Source: Lingula anatina
Taxonomy: Eukaryota > Brachiopoda > Lingulata > Lingulida > Lingulidae
Assembly (NCBI RefSeq): GCF_001039355.2
Contig: NW_019775439.1
Span: forward strand, 1-64,000
Length of the DNA: 64,000 nucleotides
Direction of reading: 5' to 3'
Made by a program: the position numbers and the translations under genes. The stretch's first letter is position 1; every line of letters begins with the position of its first letter. The notes below the pieces were generated by a model. The model worked only from the letters and a program-made list of their open reading frames with translations, did no database searches and was not told the origin of the DNA. Positions 55,621-64,000 of this stretch are shown here, piece after piece.

Positions 55621-55969
55621 TATGTTATATGAGTCCATGTCCTAAAAAAATACACCTTTGGAGTCACTTGCTTGGCGGGCAAATAGGTTTGCAACTCGAC
55701 TTGTCTGACTCAAAAAATCTACATGGCCGACTGGTTTTCAGACCCTTGATTTCTCTATTATGACACAGGCAATTTTACTTTAAAATTAAAAGGCAAGTTG
55801 GGAGGGGGATGAGGGGCCTTCTTAAGTAAAATAAATAAATAAATAAATAAATAGTTTGTGTGACAGAGACTTAGGCTAATTGTTCCACTCAAAAGTTACA
55901 TTTTAAACAGTGCTTCATTATCAAAAAAGCATCATTTTAATAAAAACAATGCTAGGAACCGTAGTCCAC

Positions 55970-58203
55970 TTCCCATTTATTTGTACAGGTGACATTCGTC
56001 CCATATACTAACCCCAATACTCCAAATAGCCCTATACATGTATATAATCATACGGGAGCCTGGACTTCCATTCCTGTTAAACCGATCAGACTGGAATAAT
56101 AATTTTCTAATAATCGTGTTCAGTTTTCCATTTCTTTGTACACTCGTCCCATATACTGACCTAGATATTATCGGGCTTCGCCTTACCTGTACTAACCGTA
56201 TTGGGGGCCCCGGACTTTAATTCCTAGTACTACCACTCCTGTCTCTCCGGTCCATAATGTGTTCAAGTTTCTGCAACGTTTATACAATTAAGCAGTAATG
56301 TCGGACCTGAGGGCGGCACTTGGGGGCACGCGCCTCACATCTAGCTTCTGAAATACCCCCCTTCTCCCGTCCTCTACCCCCCATCCCACACCCCCTAAAA
56401 TGAATAAAAAATAAAATTACGGTTATATTTCATACAAATAAAGACAAACAGCGATGTTCAGCGACGTACCCTACATATTATAGTCAATATGGCTTAGTCT
56501 TCCATTTAATCCTCTGAAGACTAATTCACTTAATATGTACCAAGACAGTGCCTCGACCTGTCCAGAACTAGTCTGCTACGTGTGCCATTGTCCAAGGCAA
56601 CTGACAGGCTGATGCATTTACATGAAAGCGTAGATGACGTGACTTCGAATTAGTATTGTACTGCCTGTAAAACTACATGGATATGTACATGTATGTGTGT
56701 GTGGTTGGGGGGAGTTTGGGAATAGCGAGAAAGGCGGGGTGCCATAAAAGTCTTGCTTTGCTTAAAAGTCACTTGTGTCTGAAAGACGGGATCTCACAAT
56801 TGTGAATTGGAGCAAAATAATAAACGCTGTCACAGTTAATTGTGTACATTCCCTGTGCGCTTACAATTTAAAAAAATGGAGTCAAATATTTGGCATTTGA
56901 AAAGAAAAATACCTGTCGTAAAGCCGAAAACTGAGGCAAGCTTTGGACTAGTATAGTAAAGCTATACGAGAGAAAGAGAGAGACTTTATCACCGTTAAGT
57001 TAATAAATCTAAAATACTTGGCTCCAATTGATTGAAAGGAGCAAAAAAAAAAAAATGTCTGACCTCAACGGGGTCATATTGTGCATTCCCCGCGAGCTGA
57101 CAGGTAAGATCATACAGTGACGCAAAACACTAAACAACGAATGAGGTAGAAAAATTCCCGTCAAGCAAAGACAGGCTTGAGCGATCACATGATTGGCTAC
57201 AGGTTATGCGGCATTTGTGTTGCCGGGGCACCTTCTCTTAGGGTTTAATAATAGTAAAAGGACCAAAAGCATAGAAACAAATCCCTGGGCTTATAAGTTG
57301 TTATAAAAAATTAAAACAAACTTCCCAAAAGGCCAATTAAAGGCGGAGATTAAGTACAGTGTCCAACAGATGACGCTATATAGCGCCAATTTTAGGGGGA
57401 AAATGCCGTTTTCAGAATTGGGATTTTCTCTATAACCAAGACAGCTATTCAAGTGATTCAAAATGCCTCATAAAGCTGGGTGAAAACACTTCAGTGCGGT
57501 ACCAGGGAATTGTCTTAAACTATTTACTTTTGATTTTATCATCTTTTACGTTAAATTACCCCATATTTCAATGGGTTATTCACTTCAAAAGACGATAACT
57601 TTCAAACAAACAGTTTCCTCTTAAACCCCTGACATTATGCTGTAGTCCACATTCCCAACAACAATAGGTGCAACTTTTGTAACGATCGGTTGCTCAGATA
57701 GTGAGATATACTTGGCAGCGATTGACTTATCTCGTCAATATAGAAAGCTGAGGTAGAAAAATTCCCGCCAAGGCAAAGAAAGGCGCCATTTTGTGTCGCC
57801 GAGACGCCCGCCTTTTCTAAAGAACACAGATCAGATGATTGCAGTATACTGATCTGACCAGCTGTAGCACACAGAGAAGAACAGGTCTTGAAAAAGTTTA
57901 CAAAGGTATGAGTGTTTATAAATCGAGTGGTCGCGTTAAAATATTAAAATAATATATATAGTAAATGGCATTCTCCAAGTGGCAACGTTATCCAAGTACG
58001 ATTTACAAAACATTGTTTTTATTGTCAGACAAGTACAGTGTATTTTGGTATAAATTTAATTTAAGAGAGATGAATAGTTTCTGCATCAATGACAATTGCT
58101 TAGGAAGAAAAATTCTCCACGACAACGAACTCGCTTGATAGGCAAATTCACCATTTCGTGGGACATAGACGCAATTTCAAAGAACACAGGTCATTAGATC
58201 GCA

Positions 58204-58230
<27 letters not shown>
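55970..58230. repeat. Segmental repeat unit 2
   Basis: The start (ccacttcccatttatttgta, cattcgtcccatatactaac) matches a point near 61120-61170 in unit 3 and is itself partly repeated at 56127-56225. Promoter-like text occurs three times (about 57056-57200, 57745-57910 and 58095-58205), with aaaaattcccgtcaagcaaa, gtagaaaaattcccgccaag and gaagaaaaattctccacgac. Confidence 0.55.
57740..57915 (+). promoter_or_regulatory. Promoter/5' exon-like block 2
   Basis: Contains aaagaacacagatcagatga, ttgcagtatactgatctgac, cacagagaagaacaggtctt and ends gtttacaaag|gtatgagtg, a good donor. The matching block 3 lies about 750 bases upstream of CIDE-N copy 2. It looks like a 5' non-coding exon with no gene attached. 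The strand is inferred from copy 3. Confidence 0.35.
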
Positions 58231-58239
<9 letters not shown>

Positions 58240-58674
58240 ACTAAAAAATCGGTACAGGGTGTATGTCTAAAAACCATGTTGACGCCGTGTTGTACCGGTA
58301 AATAGAAATAATACATGTGCATACAATCATATCTGTGTTGTACTCGGTTTACACAACTCTATATATGGCCAGCAGCTAGTTTTGGGTGTATATTTATCGA
58401 AAATAATTTTGAGATCAAGGTACTTCGTCGATGCCAAAGGTGCAAAAATGCCTTTCACACAAAGATAACATTTAAAGGACTTAAACAATAGTTACATGTA
58501 TGACCTTGATTGCTTAGTTTTGATGTGTCTGAGTGTTTGTTTTTTTTTTTATTCGTGAATGTGTAGCTACGCAAATTTAAAAATCGCCGCAGACAACACA
58601 TTTCAAGGTAGTTCTAAATTTGTAGACTTAAATTCGTTAAATAACACTCTCCTGTTTAATTTATTAGGAATGTA

Positions 58675-58676
<2 letters not shown>

Positions 58677-58732
<56 letters not shown>
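58677..58732. repeat. (TTA)n microsatellite
   Basis: About 18 uninterrupted triplets. Reading frames through it give long Tyr or Ile runs that are not genes. Confidence 0.95.
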
Positions 58733-59366
58733 CAATGTGTGTATTTGAGTCAAGATTTTGTGTTGATTTGTTACGACCTTTTCGTGAATGTTTTTTCTAC
58801 GAAACATAGGCATGTAATGCATCCCAAGTGTTATGACAGATAATAGCCTTGCAGAGATAAAGTGTAATCCTACATGCATTGCAGCGTAAGGTTTTTTGAA
58901 TAACCAGTTAAAAAGTACGGTATCTTAAAAATGTGACCTGCACTTTTATTTATATCACTGGTGAGTAGAATTTCTCATCTTTTGCTGAGACTTTTGTTGG
59001 GGCAGCCATTTCTAGAATTGAATTGAAGTTGTAGGCTACGTTTGGAATTTTAGACAAATTTTTTACAATATGTCCCAAAATATTGGTTCTATATTCGACA
59101 AACACGGATAATAACAAAATTGATTATATGACTATTGTAAAAGTTACAATTTTTATATGAAAATGCTTACATGGATAGCATAATAGCGAAAAAAATATAG
59201 GCTTATTAATAATTTTTATATTCACCAGAAGAAACACATTTAAGGACCTTCTCGTCACTATCTTTCTTTGGTTATATGAATTAAAGTCCTTCATTGTACA
59301 TTATGAAAGCCTTACTAGTATTAATTGCAAGTATTCTTTATCTAAATGGATCGCTGACACTTAGAC

Positions 59367-59460
59367 CCCATTCCCATACCAAGATCGGTCTAGCAGGATC
59401 GACCTATTGCACTCAGCTTAAGCGTCTCTGATGTCTGGCACGCCTAATGAAGCTGCTATG
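59367..59460. mobile_element. Half of a 'GATCGATCTA' MITE
   Basis: cccattcccataccaagatc, gatcgacctattgcactcag and gatgtctggcacgcctaatg match the left half of the element at 32523-32741. The right half is replaced by the foldback element that starts at about 59460. Confidence 0.6.
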
Positions 59461-59820
59461 GGGTAATTAAAGGGATAATAACTCTTTGTATGAGGTGTAT
59501 ATGCCACAATAAAATCATTTTTAACAACTCATAGAAATATAATATATTCTATTTTACCATAAAAACGGCAATTTAAGCAATTATTCTAAAATTTGTGCTT
59601 GCCAATTGGATCGTATTACCTCCATAGACGACTATACTCTGTTATAATCTCTTTATCTCTTAATTGAAAAAAAAAAGAAAAAAAGAACTTTTTTTAATCA
59701 GGAACTAACTTTGAATGTAGACATGAATTCATTAACCATTGGTAAGTATGAGAAAATTGTTTACCACAGGATAATTCATTTTTTGGTCAAAATGAACAGT
59801 TGCTATCACTTTAACTATCA
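59460..59820. mobile_element. Foldback element with TTAAAGGGATAA termini, copy 2
   Basis: It begins aattaaagggataataactc and ends gttgctatcactttaa. It shares ttttaacaactcatagaaat, tattctattttacca and gaattcattaaccattgg with 36585-37170. Confidence 0.7.
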
Positions 59821-60277
59821 TTTATCAGCTTCAGACCGGGGCCTTAATCTGTATGATGAAATCCCCCAAAATATATATAAACATGGGTAATAAGCTTCAG
59901 GGTAGACATGATACCATTTAGTGAGGATAATAACCAAACCGATTATGTTTCCAACTCTATATGCGTTTTTATTTTAAGTAAAATTGCCTGTAGCATAATA
60001 GAGAAATCAAGAAATGTGCCATCACTATCTTTTTTAAGCATCTAAATAATTTTTGTGAAATAATGAAAAATATTACTTTTAATATTTTAAGTCTTTGTAA
60101 TTTCATTGGATCTATTGGCCTATATAATGAATTATCCCTAAAACATTTTGACATGGGTGATAAGCTATAAGATACAATGGCAACACATCTTATGCTGGGA
60201 ATGGAAAATGCTTTATTGGCTGACAACAGTTTATTTTTTATAATTAGATAAACCAATACATCGATTAGAGCAAAGGC

Positions 60278-60441
60278 AGGCCCGTAGCCAGCAATTTCAA
60301 AAGGGGGGTTCTTTTTCTAAAAAAGTGGACCTTTCACATAAAAACTTCATGCATCTAGTTCAAATTTTACCCAGAGTAGACCTTTTTCTAGCAAAAGGGC
60401 GGTTCTTTCGAACCCCCGAACCCCCCCTGGCTACGGGCCTG
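60278..60441. mobile_element. Foldback element, 'cccgtagccag' family, best copy
   Basis: The terminal inverted repeats are caggcccgtagccagcaatt at the left and ccccctggctacgggcctg at the right, followed inward by ggggggttctttttc and gggcggttctttcgaacccc. Length is 164. Other copies: 18468-18628, 23438-23587, and decayed ones near 28300-28470 and 29640-29835. Confidence 0.85.
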
Positions 60442-61170
60442 AAAGGGGTACATGTAACTCCTCGATGGATACATGTAGAAGTGTAAAATACAATAAACTA
60501 AAATTCCTTGTATAAATTATGAGTGTATTTTTCATTTTTATCAGCTTACAATAAAACCCAGATAAGTACACCACTTCACGCCCGAACGTATGGTAAATAA
60601 AAGGGCTAATTTACTTGGGGACAGGCTTAATCTTGATTCCTGATCGAACGTTAGCCACGTTAGCCTCTTCTATTCTTCCAGCTCCAACAAAATTAATTCA
60701 AGGTTTAGTTATCGTCTTGGTGAGTACAGGGGGTACAAATGGCATGTTTCCATGTATAGTATGCCTTGAATACCTGCCCCCGCCCCCTGCACAGAATAAT
60801 TTTCCTCAGTCATAGTTCTTGGTTGTACATACATGTACAGTTTTAGAATATTCGCACTGCACTTAAATTCGTACGCGCCAAAAATGGGTTAATAAAATTT
60901 ATAATGCCTGTCACTCTTCTCGGGGTCTCAATTCATAATTGAAATATAATCATTATACTGATTATTTATTATTGAAAAGATTTTTAACTGTCCACGCACA
61001 GTTTATGATCTTCAGTATGGTGAAAGAAAAGGGTTAGTAATACTCAGAGCTCTCAGCCCCTTACCTCCCCTCTTGTAGGGTTCAGTGTAACGTGACAGAG
61101 TCCCCCATGACAGAGACTTCTCTTCCCATTCATTTGTACAGTTAAACCTCGCCCCAAGTTTTGACTCACT

Positions 61171-61398
61171 TATACCCCCTTTACACTGGACGGCGTCCTT
61201 TCTGCGTCCTTTCTGCGCCCATGAAATTTGGCATTGCTGTGGTCTTAATAAGGAGGCACGAGCATTGATTTTGTATCAGAATGAATGTTCAATGATCAGC
61301 CAGTTGTCGGCACGTAAAATATTATATTTTTTTAACTCTCAAATGGGGCCGTACTGCTGGACGCAGAAAGGACGCCGTCTAGTGTAAAGGGCGCTTTA
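61171..61398. mobile_element. MITE with long, well-preserved terminal inverted repeats
   Basis: The left arm ccctttacactggacggcgt with cctttctgcgtcc pairs with the right arm ggacgcagaaagg and acgccgtctagtgtaaaggg. One to three bases of TTA/TATA flank each side. The arms are almost identical, so insertion is fairly recent. The left arm also has a duplicated cctttctgcg unit. Confidence 0.8.
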
Positions 61399-62083
61399 GG
61401 TCATGCTTACCCGAACTATTATAACTAAATGGGGGATTAATTTCCGTTACACGAACACTCGTTTTCGTTACATCGCAGTTACTGTCAGAACTGCCGGTGG
61501 ACCAGTACATTTATTGATTTTTGGTTAAACCTGTATGTTCAAATTCAGAGAATGTGTTTTTTTCTTATTTTTGAAGTACCGTCTACCACTTGCCTCCCCC
61601 ACTCTTCCCATCAAATAGTATAACGGGAAAAACAGCAATTCCTCATCCCTATGCCAACATATCGGAGTTAAATTGGCCTCGTCTACTGTATTAAGTAAGT
61701 TGTTTTAACTTTCTTTCTAGTTAGTCTAGTACTCTCTGACCACAGGACCCTATAGTAGTTTGTGTACTATTTCAGAGGCCCCAGATATCAGAGAGTAGCC
61801 GTCTATATTATCCATTATATGGACTAAACCCTGCAAGCAACTACATGTAACTTAAGCAACTTAACAGATAGATTTAAATTCGAAAAATCAGCTAGACTTT
61901 TGAAAATCATTTTTTGAGAAGTGGATCCTGTGGAGACTAGAATAACTTTCAATTATCTATAGCTTTAATTATCTGACTGGTAAATTTAGTAACCCCTCAG
62001 GCCTTCTAATCCGCGTGGCTGATGAGTTGAACAGCTCAATTATAGGCGAATATAAAAGTTTTTTTTCTCTCTCTCTCTTTGTG

Positions 62084-62120
<37 letters not shown>

Positions 62121-62204
62121 TGAACTACTACTTTAAAGTCAACTAGGTATTAAAAAAAGGCCTGGCTCAGGTTATTGAATAGGAGCAAATAATAAATCAG
62201 TCAT

Positions 62205-62480
62205 ACTATGTCTGACCTCATTTAGGACATTTTGCGCTTTCCCAGCTGTGAGTTGACAAGTAAACAAACACAATACAGTGACGTCAAGCATTTGACAATC
62301 AATAAGAAAAAATACCTGTCGGGGTAGAGTAGGGCATGTGCGACAACTCACCCCCCCCCCCTTAAGTCGCATAGACGCTATTAAAAAACACAGGTCATAG
62401 GATTGCAGTAGAATGCTCTGAACCAACAATGTCACGTAGAGAGGAACAGGTCCATAAGGAAGTTCAGAAAGGCATGTGTC
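62205..62480 (+). promoter_or_regulatory. Candidate promoter and 5' non-coding exon of CIDE-N/RHIM copy 2
   Basis: The block has tctgacctca, a perfect CRE (62279-62286), aacacaggtcataggattgc, ctctgaaccaacaatgtcac and gagaggaacaggtccataag. The CIDE-N coding exon at 63228 is preceded by an acceptor (accacag), so a 5' exon should lie upstream; this conserved block ~750 bases away is the best candidate. The expected GT donor is not clear here (cagaaag|gcatgt would be a GC donor). Confidence 0.4.
62279..62286. promoter_or_regulatory. CRE palindrome upstream of CIDE-N/RHIM copy 2
   Basis: TGACGTCA in the same context as at 53874-53881 (cagtgacgtcaagca). Conservation between diverged repeat units hints at function. 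Confidence 0.45.
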
Positions 62481-63227
62481 AAAAACACCTCGGGTATAAT
62501 ATAAAACGCTCTCACTTTGTATATTGATAAGTTGGCAATCAACACTTTCTAATTTTCTGTTTAAGTAACAGACATAAGTGTCACAAATTTTAAATGTGAT
62601 GACAGTAATGAACCGTGCATTAGAAATCAATGGCATTCTATAACTTAAATAATTATGTAACAGATTTAAGTTGGTGGTAGTTGCAATTTTTATTAACATA
62701 ATGGTGCAAATCCCCCCCTAAAAGTCAACATGACATATTTGTTTTTTGATGTTTGACCCTGTGTTATCAATATACATTCAATAGAGGTCTCTGCTTTATT
62801 TATGGTCACTTTATGGTCAGGAAATACTAAGTCATTAAATTCGTTCAGCATAGGCAGTGTTCTACATGTATGTTCACCCGTCATTATGTTGTTCTACATG
62901 TAATTCTTGTTCTTTAGAAAATCAAAGATTGGATCGGATAAACTATTTTAATCGACACTTCATGAAAATAAGGACAGTTTTTACCATTGCTTTTTACCCT
63001 TTTTCATATTATAGCTCTACCAGTGTGGTAGTAATTGCTAAGGGGGGGGGGGGGGGTAAAAGTAGAGCTAACGGTAAAACTACCCGTATATCGATGATAT
63101 TGTACTATGAAGAAGTAACACAGTGTATGTATGATATATTGTAGTAATGTAGCATTACTTTGTTAAGGACTACTGATACATGTATAGGAAGATAAGTATA
63201 TTAATATAATGTTATTTAACCACAGAG

Positions 63228-63445
63228 ATGGACAACACCTGTATCATCTACTCATGTGACCGTCAGAAGAGGGAAACATGCATGTTAACAACAATGGATG
63301 AGCTGCTACAAGACGCCAGGGAACTTTTGGGTAAGCCTAAGCCTTTTAAGACATACAAATTACTGAACTACAAAATAGTCAGGAAAAGCATTGATATTAA
63401 TAGACTGCGCATAAAAAAATGTGTGTGCGTGTACGTGCATGCGTC

Positions 63446-63482
<37 letters not shown>

Positions 63483-64000
63483 CTGTAGATGTTGGGAAAT
63501 TCACATATTAATGAGCCAAAAAATTAAAAGACATGAAGACAACAACATATAGGCTACCTACATATAGGTGTAGTAGATTCTATTAATTTTATCGGGTGAA
63601 TGAGATCGGAATGCTGCATTAAAATTTGATACCCTGTCAGGTTTTGGACAAGATGACCAGCTCTCTGTCGTGCTGGAAAGAGAAGGAGCTAGGATAACCA
63701 AAGAAGACGTTCTTCATGGCATAGCTAAGAAAAGAGATGTTTTAGAACTGATGATCCTCAATCTGACCAGACAAGAATCATGGGCTCCGGAAGAAGGTAC
63801 GATAAAATAACAAGAACAAACAGTCTAAAACGTTAACGTTAATCACTTCAATGAAGCTGTTTACTTCCAAGATTTAACAAAGTTTAATTTCACATTGTAA
63901 TCTGAGTTAATGCTATTTTGCAGTGCCAAGTAAACTAACTAGCCCAACTATTAGCATCAACCAAAGTCAAAACATTCACATAGGAGACAGCAACTTTCTT
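63228..64000 (+). CDS. CIDE-N / RHIM protein, copy 2 (runs off the window)
   Basis: Exons 63228-63330, 63641-63796 and 63924 to beyond 64000. Exon 1 has the same length (103 nt) and phase as copy 1; exon 2 is one codon shorter. CIDE-N: CIIYSCDRQKRETCMLTT, MDELLQDARELLG, DQLSVVLEREGARITKED and RQESWAP. The third exon begins PSKLTSPTISINQSQN and contains an RHIM-like core IHIG followed by DSNFL. His replaces the Gln usually seen in the core tetrad. Ankyrin exons would be outside the window. The acceptor accacag at 63225 puts the ATG two bases into the exon. Confidence 0.8.
63449..63480. repeat. (TG)n microsatellite in intron 1 of CIDE-N/RHIM copy 2
   Basis: About 16 TG units. Frames through it give Cys/Val runs. 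Confidence 0.95.

Larger units (their letters stand above)
60530..62560. repeat. Segmental repeat unit 3, directly upstream of CIDE-N/RHIM copy 2
   Basis: Pairs with unit 1 through the anchors given there. It is interrupted by a young MITE at 61171-61398. Confidence 0.7.
50498..63225. other. Long stretch without a firm gene; diverged segmental repeats and MITEs
   Basis: The repeats fall into three related blocks (about 51980-54400, 55970-58230, 60530-62500), each with a promoter-like end. Microsatellites: (TA)n/(GATA)n 52681-52742, poly-C about 52838-52858, (TG)n/(AG)n about 53464-53510 and 53634-53727, (AAAT)n about 55826-55852, (TG)n 58208-58235, (TTA)n 58677-58732, (GA)n about 62093-62116. 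A zinc-finger exon fragment lies at 55487-55620. No convincing protein-coding gene was seen. Confidence 0.6.

Noticed and set aside
58559-58879. Frames with long Tyr or Ile runs
   Set aside because: They are produced by the (TTA)n microsatellite.
62172-62699. A 175-codon minus-strand frame
   Set aside because: Overlaps a diverged non-coding repeat unit whose other copies (53.8 and 57.1 kb) do not keep the frame.

Overview
The window is eukaryotic DNA from a draft assembly of an AT-rich genome. Genes are split by GT/AG introns, simple repeats are frequent, and there are many short inverted-repeat elements. The abundance of acatgta and aggccta words, the many foldback elements and the protein families suggest a marine invertebrate, perhaps a mollusc or another lophotrochozoan, or an invertebrate deuterostome. 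The species is an inference only. Four single-N joins (6416, 20059, 37555, 42248) and a 328-base gap (43076-43403) mark weak assembly points. Three of the single-N joins are flanked by near-identical duplicated sequence that may be unmerged haplotypes.

Region 1 (2839-13251, + strand) is one long multi-exon gene. An N-terminal array of small phase-0 exons encodes RDVPxVSSG repeats. It is followed by a large C4 zinc-binding region, a domain with two well placed aspartates and a glutamate that resembles an RNase H/DDE transposase core, a second array of short acidic FPIPEEE exons, and a C-terminal zinc-ribbon-like motif. A broken, inverted copy of two of its exons lies inside a ~105 bp tandem repeat just downstream.

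Region 2 (19320-27009, + strand) is a complete 12-exon C2H2 zinc-finger gene (853 aa, 14 fingers). The first six fingers form three C2H2/C2HC pairs. A decayed copy of its exon 10 follows the stop codon, and a fragment of its exon 8 sits 30 kb away at 55.5 kb.

Region 3 (32971 to about 47412, + strand) is the most notable locus. It encodes a CIDE-N (CAD) domain, then an RHIM-like amyloid motif (VQIG core), then about eight ankyrin repeats interrupted by a non-ankyrin insert. Reading phases agree across every intron. The ~10.4 kb intron between RHIM and ankyrin exons contains an antisense three-exon gene (40829-38837) that looks like CCDC160. A 3.1 kb element with ~440 bp terminal inverted repeats lies immediately after the last recognised exon.

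Region 4 (50.5-63.2 kb) has no convincing gene. It consists of three diverged, tandemly repeated ~2-2.4 kb segments, each ending in a promoter-like block, two of them with a perfect CRE palindrome. The last block lies just upstream of a second CIDE-N/RHIM gene (63228 to beyond the window end). In that copy the RHIM core reads IHIG. The locus therefore looks like an expanding tandem family that joins two self-assembling modules (CIDE-N filament and RHIM amyloid) with ankyrin recognition. Such a design would suit innate immune or cell-death signalling, but that role is inferred.
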